Counted from the stretch's first letter, positions 23,925 through 33,689 are shown. The stretch: DNA of 64,000 nucleotides from Reichenbachiella faecimaris (GCF_900176375.1 NZ_FWYF01000003.1:682001-746000); one strand, 5' to 3'. The notes: generated by a model from the sequence alone, not told the origin. Program-made: numbers and translations.

Positions 23925-25208
23925 TTAATTCTCATTCAAAAATTCTATCAGCGTCTCATAGACCAATTCCAGTTCCTCGTCCGTAATCACATAAGGAGGA
24001 AGTAAGTAAATCACATTGCCCAATGGACGGATGAGTACGCCTCTTTCGAGGAAATAGGGATAAATCTTTTTTCTAGCTTCGCTGTCATAGCCAGTCTCGC
24101 CGAATCCCTTCAAGTCAAAAGCTACGATTGTTCCAGTCAATCGTATGTTCTCTATGTGGTCGAACGACTTGAGCTGCTCTACAAATGCTTTGTGCTTGTT
24201 GTGAATGCGCATAATATTGTCTTTGCACTCTTGAGCCTCGAACAGTTCAAAACTGGCATTTGCTGCAGCACAAATCATGGGATTGCCTGTATAAGAATGA
24301 CCATGCAAAAGTGCCTTGGAAATTTCTTCACTTTGAAAGGCAGATTCTATCTTCTTATTGCACGCCGTAATCCCCAGAGGTAAAGCACCTCCAGTGATCC
24401 CTTTTGAAATACAGGTGATATCAGGATCAGCCGCTATTTGATCGCAGGCGAAGTTAGTGCCTGTGCGTCCCCAACCAGTCATCACCTCATCCGCGATACA
24501 GATGATCCCTCTCGATTGAGCCAGTGCGATCAATTTTTGGAGCATTTCTGGTGTGTACATGCGCATGCCACCTGCACCCTGCACCAAAGGTTCGAAGATA
24601 AATGCGGCACAAGCGTTGTCCTTTGTTAATTCATCAAAATGAGCGAATACCTTTTCGAAGTTCTCTTCAGTGGGAAACTCAAGAGTATCTATGTCAAACA
24701 GGAAGGGAAAAAAAGGGCGTGTGAATCCACTTCGTTCACTGACAGACATAGACCCAAAAGTATCTCCATGATAAGCACCATCTAGTGAGATGATTTTGGT
24801 TTTGTGTTCTTGTCCTTGGTTATACCAATACTGAAAAGCCATTTTCAAAGCCACTTCTATGGACGTACTTCCATTATCTGAAAAGAAAACTTTGGAGTAG
24901 TTAGCGGGTAGAATGGTCATCAGGTTTTTGGCCAGGCGCACAGCTGGTTCGTGAGTAAAGCCTGCAAAAATCACATGTTCCAATTCAAGAGCTTGCTTGT
25001 GAATGGCATTGGCAATGTGCTCGTTGGCGTGGCCATGGATGTTTACCCACCAGGAGGATACGGCATCTATGATGGTTTTTCCCCCATGTGTGAATAGTCT
25101 GGCTCTTTTGGCAGATTTGATAGGGATGTGTCCAAATGGGTTGACCAAAGGAGTGAAAGGATGCCAGATCAGGTCTTTGTCAGCTTGCTTGATTTCGGCG
25201 CTGTTCAT
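23925..25208 (-). CDS. bioA: Adenosylmethionine-8-amino-7-oxononanoate aminotransferase
   Basis: Biotin synthesis: converts KAPA to DAPA with S-adenosylmethionine as amino donor; PLP enzyme, 427 residues, usual length. Visible: WHPFTP start, SSWWVNIHGHANEHIA, DNGSTSIEVALKMAFQYW, DEVMTGWGRTG, PLP lysine in CISKGITGG, and HGHSYTGNP. Its start overlaps the bioD stop by 4 nt (order bioF-bioD-bioA on this strand). Confidence 0.96.
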   Translation of the reverse strand: MNSAEIKQADKDLIWHPFTPLVNPFGHIPIKSAKRARLFTHGGKTIIDAVSSWWVNIHGHANEHIANAIHKQALELEHVIFAGFTHEPAVRLAKNLMTILPANYSKVFFSDNGSTSIEVALKMAFQYWYNQGQEHKTKIISLDGAYHGDTFGSMSVSERSGFTRPFFPFLFDIDTLEFPTEENFEKVFAHFDELTKDNACAAFIFEPLVQGAGGMRMYTPEMLQKLIALAQSRGIICIADEVMTGWGRTGTNFACDQIAADPDITCISKGITGGALPLGITACNKKIESAFQSEEISKALLHGHSYTGNPMICAAANASFELFEAQECKDNIMRIHNKHKAFVEQLKSFDHIENIRLTGTIVAFDLKGFGETGYDSEARKKIYPYFLERGVLIRPLGNVIYLLPPYVITDEELELVYETLIEFLNEN

Positions 25209-25804
25209 AGGTTGATGTTTTTTAGTTGTGATTGAATAGTAGATGGATCGACTGTCGTCAATGGCTCGATCCTTCCCAAGCAGGGTAGTTGCGAATACTG
25301 AAGAATGAAACGTTCGGTTTCGGGATTAGGCGTGTCATTAAAAATGATACCTGCTATATTAAAGCCTTTGTCTTTCAGATAGCTAATAGACAGCATGGTG
25401 TGGTTGATACTGCCCAGATAATTTCTAGAAACCAATATCACCTCTGCATCAAATTGTCTGGCTAGGTTGATGACAAATTCATCATCATTGATTGGCACCA
25501 AAAGCCCACCTGCACCTTCTATGATGAGTGTGTTTTCGGTAACAGGCACCTTGAGCTGATCTGCTCGTAAATCAATATTTTCTAGCTTGGCCGCAGCATG
25601 TGGCGACATAGGTGCTGCCAGTACAATACCTTCTGGGTGAATGACTTTATCTGAGCCTACCATACGTCGAACGGCATCCGAATCCGTAGGCTCTCCAGCC
25701 TGAATGGGTTTCCAGTAGTCTGCTTTTAGTTTTTCTACCAAAATGGCACTGGCTACAGTTTTTCCACTATCAGTATCTATACCTGTTACAAAATATTTTT
25801 TCAT
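25205..25804 (-). CDS. bioD: Dethiobiotin synthase
   Basis: ATP-dependent ring closure of DAPA to dethiobiotin; cytoplasmic, 199 residues. P-loop variant TGIDTDSGKT at the N-terminus, EGAGGLLVPIND in the middle, and GIIFNDTPNPETERF near the end. Overlaps both neighbours by 4 nt, so bioF, bioD and bioA form one translationally coupled operon. Confidence 0.95.
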   Translation of the reverse strand: MKKYFVTGIDTDSGKTVASAILVEKLKADYWKPIQAGEPTDSDAVRRMVGSDKVIHPEGIVLAAPMSPHAAAKLENIDLRADQLKVPVTENTLIIEGAGGLLVPINDDEFVINLARQFDAEVILVSRNYLGSINHTMLSISYLKDKGFNIAGIIFNDTPNPETERFILQYSQLPCLGRIEPLTTVDPSTIQSQLKNINL

Positions 25805-26955
25805 ACGTGTTTGGCTAGTTGATTGATTAATTCAGCAATTTCGCTTTCAGTGTTGTGCGTGTGGATGGAAATTCTCAACCGTTCAGACCCTTCTTTTACT
25901 GTGGGTGCCAGAATTGGGCGAACATCAAATCCATTTTTCTGCAAGGATTCCGCAATGTGCCTCACTCTTTTGTTTCCAGGGACTACTATGGGCTGGATGG
26001 GGGTGTGGCTTTCCAATTTCAGCATGTTGTCATTTTTGCCAATTTTTTGATTGAAAAGCGAGTTGAAATGAAAGATTTTGTCCTGGCTGTCTTTTTGGAG
26101 TTGGATGTTTTTTGAAAGATAATCGAAAGCTGCATCTATGGAGATCAGACTGTGCAAGGGTAAAGCTGTGGTATAAATAAATGGTCTGGCAAAGTTGATC
26201 AAATAATCGATTAATTCTTGTGAACCACAAATGACTGCACCATGTACACCCATCGCTTTGCCAAAGGTATGTACTCTGGCAAATATATGTTCTTCCAGAC
26301 CCAGCGCGCATAATTTTCCAGAACCTGAATTCCCATATAACCCTGTACTGTGCGCCTCGTCTACAATGATCTTGGCACCATATTTTTCTGCCAAGGCAAT
26401 CATATCGCCGAACGGAGCCAAATCTCCGTCCATAGAATAAACAGATTCGATGATGATGTAAATATGGCCAGTGGCCAGTTTGAGCTTGGCTTCCAGGTCT
26501 TCACAGTCGTTGTGTCGGAATGGAAATCGCTGAGCTTTGCTCAAGAAAGCACCTTCCTTGAGACAAACATGGGAGAGACTGTCGTAAAGAATAGTATCGC
26601 CACGCTGTGGCACGCAGGATATGAGTGCCAGGTTGGCTACATAGCCAGAATTGAAAAGAAGGGTAGCTTCACTATTAAAAATGCCAGCCAATTTGATTTC
26701 TAATTGCTGGGCAGTAGCCGAATTGCCAGCCAGCAGGCGGGAGCCTGTGGATCCATTCAGATTCACCTCTCTGCTGTAGTCATAAGACTGGATACGTTCG
26801 AAAAGCCCTTTGGAACGGCTAAGTCCCAAATAGTCATTGGAAACAAAATCTACCAGGTCTTTTGTGGTAAGTAGTTTTCGTGTACTTCCGGCCAGGTCTC
26901 TTTCGTGAAGTTTTTGTGAAATGTGATTAGTCATACAGGTGTGCAAATCTTTCAT
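25801..26955 (-). CDS. bioF: 8-amino-7-oxononanoate synthase
   Basis: Joins pimeloyl thioester and alanine to form KAPA; PLP enzyme, 384 residues. Motifs: FVSNDYLGLS, NGSTGSRLLAGN, LFNSGYVANLA, VDEAHSTGLYG, PLP lysine in HTFGKAMGVHGA. First gene of the operon. ATG 26955 is taken; ATG 26934 would remove seven residues and is also possible. Earlier and later biotin genes (bioC/bioH, bioB) are not in the window. Confidence 0.94.
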   Translation of the reverse strand: MKDLHTCMTNHISQKLHERDLAGSTRKLLTTKDLVDFVSNDYLGLSRSKGLFERIQSYDYSREVNLNGSTGSRLLAGNSATAQQLEIKLAGIFNSEATLLFNSGYVANLALISCVPQRGDTILYDSLSHVCLKEGAFLSKAQRFPFRHNDCEDLEAKLKLATGHIYIIIESVYSMDGDLAPFGDMIALAEKYGAKIIVDEAHSTGLYGNSGSGKLCALGLEEHIFARVHTFGKAMGVHGAVICGSQELIDYLINFARPFIYTTALPLHSLISIDAAFDYLSKNIQLQKDSQDKIFHFNSLFNQKIGKNDNMLKLESHTPIQPIVVPGNKRVRHIAESLQKNGFDVRPILAPTVKEGSERLRISIHTHNTESEIAELINQLAKHV

Positions 26956-27141
26956 TTTCTACTAAGTCAGCCAAAGGAAAATCAAGTTTCTTTTGGGGGA
27001 AGACATTATATTAGCGGTCTTATCAAAAACATCTAATGAAAGACTTATGAAACCTTTGTGCTGACTATTGCTATAAATCTTGTGTTTGTGCATATCCATG
27101 AAGGTTCCATGTTACCAATTATCAACAAAAATTAAAAAAAC

Positions 27142-27699
27142 ATGAAAAAAATTACATTACTACTCGTTATTGGAGCATTGTTCATGACTACTGCGTCTCA
27201 AGCACAGCTTACAGTTGGACTGAAAGGCGGTTTGAATTTCAATTCAGCTGACGTTGATGGACTTGCAACTGATGTAGACAATAAAACAGGTTATCACTTT
27301 GGTGCCTATGCCGTGATCAAAGCGGGGCCAATAGGTATTCAGCCAGAAGCTTATTTCTCTGTACAAAGTGTTAGTACTGATGCGGATGATTATGATTTGT
27401 CATACATCCAAGTGCCAATTTTGTTGAGATTAGGTCTATTGAAAGTATTGTACTTAAACGCTGGCCCTCAGTTCGGAATCAACACCAAAGCAAAATATGG
27501 TGATGTAGATTTGAAAGATGACATCAAAGGATTAGATACTTCCATTGCTCTTGGCGCGGGATTAGATTTGCCTTTGGGGTTAGGTGCACAACTGAGGTGG
27601 ACGAAGTCGTTGAGCAGTATTGCTGAAGATGGTGATACGGACTGGAAGAACTCTATGGTTCAGCTATCTGTTACTTATGCTCTGATTGGCAAGAACTAA
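27142..27699 (+). CDS. Small outer-membrane beta-barrel protein (porin-like)
   Basis: 185 residues. Signal peptide ends ASQAQ. Alternating aromatic/hydrophobic strands typical of eight-stranded barrels: LTVGLKGGLNFNSAD, GYHFGAYAVIKAG, IGIQPEAYFSVQS, LSYIQVPILLRLGL, LNAGPQFGIN, MVQLSVTYALIGKN. Same family as the gene at 31994. Role not readable. Confidence 0.82.
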   Translation: MKKITLLLVIGALFMTTASQAQLTVGLKGGLNFNSADVDGLATDVDNKTGYHFGAYAVIKAGPIGIQPEAYFSVQSVSTDADDYDLSYIQVPILLRLGLLKVLYLNAGPQFGINTKAKYGDVDLKDDIKGLDTSIALGAGLDLPLGLGAQLRWTKSLSSIAEDGDTDWKNSMVQLSVTYALIGKN

Positions 27700-27722
27700 G
27701 TTTTAAAAAAAATGAATTCTTG

Positions 27723-27757
27723 AAAGGCCATTGCACCTAGTGCAATGGCCTTTTTTT
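27723..27757. terminator. Bidirectional hairpin terminator
   Basis: 13-bp stem AAAGGCCATTGCA with loop CCTAG, followed by T7 on the + strand and preceded by A-rich sequence for the - strand. The stop codon of the - strand membrane gene lies in the loop. Confidence 0.88.
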
Positions 27758-28654
27758 GATCATACCCCCTTTGGTATCCTTGATCGGGTATTGTATCACA
27801 AAGGCTTTGGGATCGATTTTCTCTACTTCCAACAATATTTTGGAAATTTCCATTCTGGTGATCGCACAGAAAAGTATTTTTCTATCGGGTAAATTGTTTC
27901 CCTTTTTTCCATATCCACCATCTGCTCTAAAAGCAGTAACCCCTCTTCCCAGATCATTAGCGATTGTCGCTTTTACTTGCTCAGCTTCATCTGATATAAT
28001 CATGACGCCTATATATTCTTCAATACCATTGATGATAAAGTCTACGGTCTTAGAAGCGGACAAATAGGTGAGCATGGAGTACATGGCAGTTTCCAGACTC
28101 ACCAGAAGAATGGCAACAATGAAAAGTAAAATGTTGAATAAAGCGATGGCATCTCCCACAGTCAGACTTGACTTTCGACTCACAGATACAGCCAATACTT
28201 CCGTGCCATCTATTACTGCACCACCTCGAATGGAGAGTCCGATGCCACTGCCCAAAAAGAAACCACCAAATACAGCAATGAGTAACTTATCATCAGTAAA
28301 AGATGATACTTCTATAAAATGCACGAGTGAGGACAAAGCGATAATAGCCAACGTGCTTTTCACGGCAAATTGCGGTGAAATCTGTTTGTATCCCATGGCA
28401 ATAAATGGGGCATTGACCAACAGGATAAGAAGGGATAAATTCAAAGGAGTGATCAAATCGAAAAGCAAGGCTACACCCATAGCTCCTCCATCCAGAAAGT
28501 TATTGGGGAGTAAAAAACCTTTCAAGCCAATGCTGGCCATGCAAACGCCTGTGGCAATGAAGAAAAAGTCTTTGATCTTACTGCGAAGTATGATTCGTTT
28601 TGCAAGTGCCACTTGGGCTGCTTCAGACATTTCAGTGTTTTCAATGAATTGCAT
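27737..28654 (-). CDS. YitT-family membrane protein (DUF161 + DUF2179)
   Basis: 305 residues from ATG 28654; a GTG at 28669 would add five. Five or six membrane helices (FFFIATGVCMASIGLKGF; LSLLILLVNAPFIAMGY; LLIAVFGGFFLGSGIGL; LFNILLFIVAILLVSLE), then a C-terminal cytoplasmic DUF2179 domain (MIISDEAEQVKATIANDLGRGVTAF; LFCAITRMEISKILLEVEKIDP). Function of the family is not settled; some members are discussed as transporters. Confidence 0.87.
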   Translation of the reverse strand: MQFIENTEMSEAAQVALAKRIILRSKIKDFFFIATGVCMASIGLKGFLLPNNFLDGGAMGVALLFDLITPLNLSLLILLVNAPFIAMGYKQISPQFAVKSTLAIIALSSLVHFIEVSSFTDDKLLIAVFGGFFLGSGIGLSIRGGAVIDGTEVLAVSVSRKSSLTVGDAIALFNILLFIVAILLVSLETAMYSMLTYLSASKTVDFIINGIEEYIGVMIISDEAEQVKATIANDLGRGVTAFRADGGYGKKGNNLPDRKILFCAITRMEISKILLEVEKIDPKAFVIQYPIKDTKGGMIKKRPLH

Positions 28655-28806
28655 GAGTCTAAAATACACTTTTTGGGTTGGGAATGAAGTTTCATAGGAA
28701 ATTAAATCTTATTATCTGGACATCTTGAATTGCAGCATATAGATAGTAAGTGCTTTTATATTATTTCCCCTAGCTTGTACCTTGAACCTTCACATATTCT
28801 TCATCA

Positions 28807-29424
28807 ATGAAAAGATTATTCCCTGCATTTATATCAATAATAGTATTGTTCAGTTGTACGCCAGAAGGTATGCGTACGTGGAGTTCGTCACAAGATTATG
28901 ATCGGAAGTTTGAGAAAGTCCTGGTCATGGGATTAGTCAATGACGTGACGCTAAGGAGTGACGTTGAATCCGAACTTGTTTTTGCTGCAGGAAAAATCAA
29001 TCTAAAGGCAGCCAATGGTATGTCATTGTTTCCACCAGAGCTAGGAAAGCCGTTTGAAGACATTGAACGAGTCAAGGCAAGATTGAGGGAGAAGGGCTTT
29101 GATGGTATAATTACTGTAGCGTTGATAGATATACGTGCAGAGCGCTACAGAGCATCCCAGGTGTCTTATGAGCCGTTGGTTTATTACGATCGCTTTAGAA
29201 ATTACTACTATAGAACCTATGATTTAGTTTATAGGCCAGGCTACTATTCAGCCTATTCAAAATATTTCATTGAAACGAATTTTTATGAACTAAAAGGGGG
29301 TACACTGGTTTGGTCTGGCCGATCAGAAATTTTCGATTATGGCGAATTAGAGCACTTTTCCCCTGCTTTTGCTAAGAGCCTATTCAAAGAATTACTAAAA
29401 GAAGAAGTTATAGCACAGAATTAG
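28807..29424 (+). CDS. Lipoprotein, DUF4136-like
   Basis: 205 residues; lipoprotein signal MKRLFPAFISIIVLFSC. The body has the alternating layout of DUF4136-type lipoproteins: KFEKVLVMGLVNDVTLRSDVESEL, FDGIITVALIDI, a Tyr/Arg-rich loop (YYDRFRNYYYRTYD), FIETNFYELKGGTLVWSGRSE. Family assignment is from pattern only. Convergent with the SiaC-like gene, 4 bp apart. Confidence 0.62.
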   Translation: MKRLFPAFISIIVLFSCTPEGMRTWSSSQDYDRKFEKVLVMGLVNDVTLRSDVESELVFAAGKINLKAANGMSLFPPELGKPFEDIERVKARLREKGFDGIITVALIDIRAERYRASQVSYEPLVYYDRFRNYYYRTYDLVYRPGYYSAYSKYFIETNFYELKGGTLVWSGRSEIFDYGELEHFSPAFAKSLFKELLKEEVIAQN

Positions 29425-29428
29425 AGAG

Positions 29429-29803
29429 TCAAACACCAACTAAATTCAAGTGCATCCCAGAAAGTTGTGCAATGTCTTCTCCCTGCTCTAGGGCATCTTC
29501 ATCTTCCATACTATAGTACCAGTTTACCACTATGCTTTTACCTGCTGATTTCATTTCTTTCAAGTAGATCATGGTCTCAAGCAAACACTTATAGGTGGAG
29601 GTATTGAAGTAGTCCAATTGGATGTTTACCTGTAGCTTTGGGTAGATGCTTTTTTTGAAATTGCCTAAGGCCTGATACAACTCACCAAAAACTTCTCTGG
29701 CATTAACTAATGTGGAATTACCTTTCATTTCAAGAAGTTCATCTTCAGGGTTGAAATATATGTAAGGCGTGGTGTGGGAGGGGGTAGAAAGAAATTTTTC
29801 CAT
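29429..29803 (-). CDS. SiaC-like regulatory phosphoprotein (DUF1987)
   Basis: 124 residues. Features of DUF1987: YIYFNPEDELLEMKGNST at the N-terminus, LQVNIQLDYFNTSTYKCLL in the middle (the Ser/Thr in FNTST is the expected phosphorylation site by analogy with SiaC), then VNWYYSMEDEDALEQGED. In Pseudomonas, SiaC is phosphorylated by SiaB and dephosphorylated by SiaA and controls diguanylate cyclase. Lies 3 bp behind the PP2C phosphatase gene. A SiaB-like kinase gene is not next to it. Confidence 0.85.
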   Translation of the reverse strand: MEKFLSTPSHTTPYIYFNPEDELLEMKGNSTLVNAREVFGELYQALGNFKKSIYPKLQVNIQLDYFNTSTYKCLLETMIYLKEMKSAGKSIVVNWYYSMEDEDALEQGEDIAQLSGMHLNLVGV

Positions 29804-29806
29804 GAC

Positions 29807-31783
29807 CTATTTTATTCTAAAACCCATCACTAGCATATCATCTGTTTGTGGTGTGCTCTGTTTCCAGTCCTGTAGTTCTTTGTCCAGAAGATTCTTTTGA
29901 ATCATCATGGCTTTCTGCACGATCATGCCCAGATACATTCTGAATCTTTTAGGTAAGTATTTTTTGTGCTCTTTGCCTCCAATTTGGTCTTTGAACCCAT
30001 CAGAATAAAGATAAAAAGTATCATGGCTAGAAAGGTTGAAAGAATGCTGTTCTATTTCCTGCTCTTGCAGTTTGTCGTTGCTGAAGTTTCTGCCTAGAAG
30101 CAGTTTGTTGCCTTTGGTCAGGTTCCATTCTCCGTCCTTGAATAGGAGAAGCGGAATGCCTGCTCCCGCATACTTCATAATATTGTAGGTAAGATCAATG
30201 GTGCAAATGGCCATTTCCATTCCTTCTTGAACGGCTTCATTTTCCGAAAAATTCTGGCTCAGTGTACTGATAATATCATTATTCACTTTGGCCAATAATG
30301 CAGAAGGATTGTAGTCCGTCGTATACTGGATGGCATTATTGAGTGCATTGATACCAAGCATGGACAGAAAGGCACCAGGAACCCCGTGCCCAGAGCAATC
30401 TGCACAAGCAATGATCAAATGGTTGCCTGTATTGTTTTTTACATGTTTGAACCAGTAGAAGTCACCACTCACAATGTCCTTTGGTTTGTAATACACAAAA
30501 TAATCCTGGAAGAAATCTGATAACAGCTTCTCATCTGGCAAAATTGCGTTTTGTATTTTCTCTGCATAGCTCAGACTGGAATGCACCATCGTGTGCTGTG
30601 TTTTGATTTCCTTGTACGCGCGGTTGATTGCCTTGGCTTGTGTAATGATTTTATTTTGATGCTGCTGAATCTCCTGATTCTTTTCCATCAGCTGTTTGGT
30701 GATTTTCTTTTCGTTATTTTCTTTGGTTTTTAATTTTTGAGAGGTTACGTTGAACTGACGGATGAGATAACCTATTTCGTCCTTGTTGCTCCCTTCAATC
30801 TGTACGTCATAATTTCCTTTTGATATCTCTACGGCCGCAGAGCGCAGTTTTTTGAGGGGTTTAGAAATCACCCTGGCCAAATAGATGGTAAGCCCTGAGG
30901 ACAGCAGTAGAATCACAATGCCCACCATCAAAATCGTAGTACGCATTTCTGAAAGAGAAGCGAATGCGTTTTCTTTTGAAGTATTAATGATAAATAGCCA
31001 ACCCTTGCCAGGGAAGCTTAAGTATCCCTCTTGACGATGATAGAAATAGAGATTATCATCAGTAGAGAACCTGCCTTCCTTTTTCTTAAGTTCCAATACT
31101 TGTTCTGGGATCACATCAGGGTACTTTGCTATCAATACTTTTTCTGGCTCGTGATTAGAATAAAGAATATTCAGGTTCTCATCTAGTAAGTCCATTTGTA
31201 CGTGTTTGTTGGATTCCTCCCCTTGAGATTGGTTGCTGATTACTGCATATAGATTTTCAATCAAAACTCGGCCTACAAATACACCAATGGGTTGATTCGC
31301 GTTATTCCTTACTACAGAGGCAAAATGAAGCACCACGCGTCCCACAGATTCTGATTTAGAAATGTCCATGATTGCCTCTGTGTTGTCATTGATATGTGTC
31401 CAATATAGACGCAGTCCGTGCTGCTTGCCGACTGAAAGTCCTTTGCTATCTGCCAGACGAAATCTGTTCATATCAAAAAACGAAAAGCTGTAGTACAACT
31501 CATTCGCATGCGAGATTTCGCTAAGCATTCTGTTGACTTCGTCTAAATTTGGATTTTCGTCCCTGAAGGCAGGCAGCTTGGCGAAATTCTTCACATCATT
31601 CAGCCGCTCATAGATGAAGCGATCTATGTTGTTGATACTGATCTCTGCTTTCTGCGAATGCTCAGAAAGGATACTTTCACTGAGGTTTTTCTCAACTGTG
31701 TTGTTGACAAAGAGGAAGATAGTAACAGAAGTGAAAATAACGAGGGATAGTCCGAGGAGGACAAACTTCAAATAAAGATTCAT
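29807..31783 (-). CDS. SiaA-like membrane sensor with HAMP and PP2C/SpoIIE phosphatase
   Basis: 658 residues. Membrane helix near the N-terminus (FVLLGLSLVIFTSVTIFLFV), a ~255-residue extracytoplasmic sensor domain (Cache-like by position), second helix (ILMVGIVILLLSSGLTIYLA), HAMP, a long coiled coil, then a SpoIIE-type PP2C domain with GDFYWFKHV, ACADCSGHGVPGAFLS and YLYSDGFKDQIGG, carrying the metal-binding Asp residues. Predicted to dephosphorylate the SiaC-like protein encoded 3 bp downstream. Confidence 0.88.
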   Translation of the reverse strand: MNLYLKFVLLGLSLVIFTSVTIFLFVNNTVEKNLSESILSEHSQKAEISINNIDRFIYERLNDVKNFAKLPAFRDENPNLDEVNRMLSEISHANELYYSFSFFDMNRFRLADSKGLSVGKQHGLRLYWTHINDNTEAIMDISKSESVGRVVLHFASVVRNNANQPIGVFVGRVLIENLYAVISNQSQGEESNKHVQMDLLDENLNILYSNHEPEKVLIAKYPDVIPEQVLELKKKEGRFSTDDNLYFYHRQEGYLSFPGKGWLFIINTSKENAFASLSEMRTTILMVGIVILLLSSGLTIYLARVISKPLKKLRSAAVEISKGNYDVQIEGSNKDEIGYLIRQFNVTSQKLKTKENNEKKITKQLMEKNQEIQQHQNKIITQAKAINRAYKEIKTQHTMVHSSLSYAEKIQNAILPDEKLLSDFFQDYFVYYKPKDIVSGDFYWFKHVKNNTGNHLIIACADCSGHGVPGAFLSMLGINALNNAIQYTTDYNPSALLAKVNNDIISTLSQNFSENEAVQEGMEMAICTIDLTYNIMKYAGAGIPLLLFKDGEWNLTKGNKLLLGRNFSNDKLQEQEIEQHSFNLSSHDTFYLYSDGFKDQIGGKEHKKYLPKRFRMYLGMIVQKAMMIQKNLLDKELQDWKQSTPQTDDMLVMGFRIK

Positions 31784-31993
31784 AGCTTTTTATTAAGGTT
31801 GAACAAAACTAGATAGGAAGGTTTGAGAAGCAGGAAAAGTGGTATAAAGGAATTGTTAATTAGAAAAAGGAAGAATTAGAATTGGTAATTAAAACTTAAT
31901 ATCCAGCTGCAGTGAGCCAAATAGAATTTTGCATTTGATTGGGGTTTTACGAATCTTAGTGGTCATTAGTATCGAAATTCAAAACCTAGAACC

Positions 31994-32656
31994 ATGAAGA
32001 AGTCACTATTCATAATCGCCTTGTTGTTAGTCAGTCAGTTGATGTACGCGCAATCTCGGTCTAGATCCCGGTCTCGGTCTAGAACTCAAGTTCAAACAGA
32101 GTTTGGGGTGATGGGAGGTGTCAACTTCAATTCACCTAAAATCAACGCTTTGAATACTGGGGGGAGTGAATTGTCTGATGTAGGGACTGGTAATATTGGT
32201 TTTCATGTAGGAATATATGCGACCATAGACGCTGAACTTTTTGCCATTCAGCCAGAAATATACTACTCCATGCAAGGTGGGAAGTATAAGATCAATAATA
32301 CGCAAGAACATGAATTCAAATTGAATATGATTCAAATTCCTGTGCTTGGCCGATACAATTTCCTTGAATATTTCCATGCCCTAGCTGGCCCCCAATTCGG
32401 TATTCCTATCCAGGCAGAAGTATCTTTTTCTGGTGGTTCAGGCGTAGATGTGAAAGATCAGATCAAAGGATTGGATGTTGCGGCAGTTATTGGCATTGGG
32501 CTTACTATTCCAGAATATAATGTGAGTGGTTCGCTCAGGTGGTCGAAAGGATTTTCTGAAATGATAGAAGAAGCAGGAACAAGTGCTGGAAGCGTTACTT
32601 CAATGAAAAACTCAATGATTCAAATCTCAGCTTCCTACGCTTTTGGGGATAAATAA
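31994..32656 (+). CDS. Small outer-membrane beta-barrel protein with Ser-Arg repeat at mature N-terminus
   Basis: 220 residues. Signal peptide ending MYAQ, then five Ser-Arg pairs, then a barrel like that at 27142: FGVMGGVNFNSPK, IGFHVGIYATIDA, FAIQPEIYYSMQGG, LNMIQIPVLGRYNF, LAGPQFGIPIQAE, MIQISASYAFGDK. The Ser-Arg run is encoded by tcycgg/tctaga units. Function unknown. Confidence 0.82.
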   Translation: MKKSLFIIALLLVSQLMYAQSRSRSRSRSRTQVQTEFGVMGGVNFNSPKINALNTGGSELSDVGTGNIGFHVGIYATIDAELFAIQPEIYYSMQGGKYKINNTQEHEFKLNMIQIPVLGRYNFLEYFHALAGPQFGIPIQAEVSFSGGSGVDVKDQIKGLDVAAVIGIGLTIPEYNVSGSLRWSKGFSEMIEEAGTSAGSVTSMKNSMIQISASYAFGDK

Positions 32657-32657
32657 A

Positions 32658-32688
32658 AAGAGAGGTTTCATTTTGAAACCTCTCTTCG
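32658..32688. terminator. Bidirectional hairpin terminator
   Basis: 13-bp stem AAGAGAGGTTTCA, loop TTT, between the barrel gene and the convergent pfkA. Confidence 0.85.
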
Positions 32689-32717
32689 TAATATCTTGTG
32701 TGTGTTTATATTACTTT

Positions 32718-33689
32718 TTAGATACTCAAGATTTTAGTCAATCTGATCAGTTCTTCGTTGAGTGGCTTTGACTTAGATATCGCGAGTTTCAAATTAGTGT
32801 ATGTGATCTTGTTGTCGATTACACCTACCATTACATTTTTCTGGCCATTCATCAAGCCTTCTACTGCGGCTAGCCCAAGTCGCGAAGCAAGAATCCTATC
32901 AAAAGCTGTAGGCCCACCACCTCTTTGGATATGACCTAAACTGGTCACCCGTATATCCATCTTAGGTGTTTCTAATTTCACTCTTTCCGCGATTTGCAGC
33001 GCACTGCCCTGTTCATCACCTTCAGCTACCACGATGATGGAAGACGTCTTTTTATTGTCTCTGCCTTCTCTGAGTTTCTTGATGACATCATCAATTGTAG
33101 TAGAAGTCTCAGGTACCATCACCATCTCGGCTCCACCACCAATACCTGATTGGATGGCGATATAACCGCTGTGACGTCCCATTACCTCAATAAAGAATAC
33201 TCTGTCGTGCGAGGCCGCTGTGTCTCTAATTTTGTCAATAGCATCAAGAGCCGTGTTTACAGCAGTATCGAATCCGATCGTATAATCTGATCCATACAAA
33301 TCATTGTCGATTGTTCCTGGCGCACCAACTACCGGAATGCCAAATTCATCATAAAACAAGTTGGCTCCTGTAAATGTGCCGTCACCACCAATGGCCACTA
33401 AGCCTTCAATGCCATGTTTCTTGAGATTTTTGTAAGCTTTTTCTCTTCCCTCCTTGGTTCGGAAATCTTCACTTCTTGCTGATTTGAGAATGGTGCCGCC
33501 AGTCTGCACGATATTACTTACAGAGTAAGACTCCATTTTTGAAATTTCGCCGCGGATCATCCCATCGTACCCATATTTAATACCATAGACTTCTAGGTCT
33601 AGGTAAATGGCACTTCTCACTACAGATCGAATGCAGGCATTCATGCCTGGTGCATCGCCCCCAGAGGTAAATAATGCGATTTTTTTCAT
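32718..33689 (-). CDS. pfkA: ATP-dependent 6-phosphofructokinase
   Basis: Glycolysis: phosphorylates fructose 6-phosphate. 323 residues, the usual bacterial length. Motifs: FTSGGDAPGMNACIRSVVR, GLVAIGGDGTFTGANLF, GTIDNDLYGSDYTIGFDTA (catalytic Asp), MGRHSGYIA, VTSLGHIQRGGGPTAFDR. GGDGT points to an ATP enzyme rather than a PPi one. Confidence 0.96.
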   Translation of the reverse strand: MKKIALFTSGGDAPGMNACIRSVVRSAIYLDLEVYGIKYGYDGMIRGEISKMESYSVSNIVQTGGTILKSARSEDFRTKEGREKAYKNLKKHGIEGLVAIGGDGTFTGANLFYDEFGIPVVGAPGTIDNDLYGSDYTIGFDTAVNTALDAIDKIRDTAASHDRVFFIEVMGRHSGYIAIQSGIGGGAEMVMVPETSTTIDDVIKKLREGRDNKKTSSIIVVAEGDEQGSALQIAERVKLETPKMDIRVTSLGHIQRGGGPTAFDRILASRLGLAAVEGLMNGQKNVMVGVIDNKITYTNLKLAISKSKPLNEELIRLTKILSI

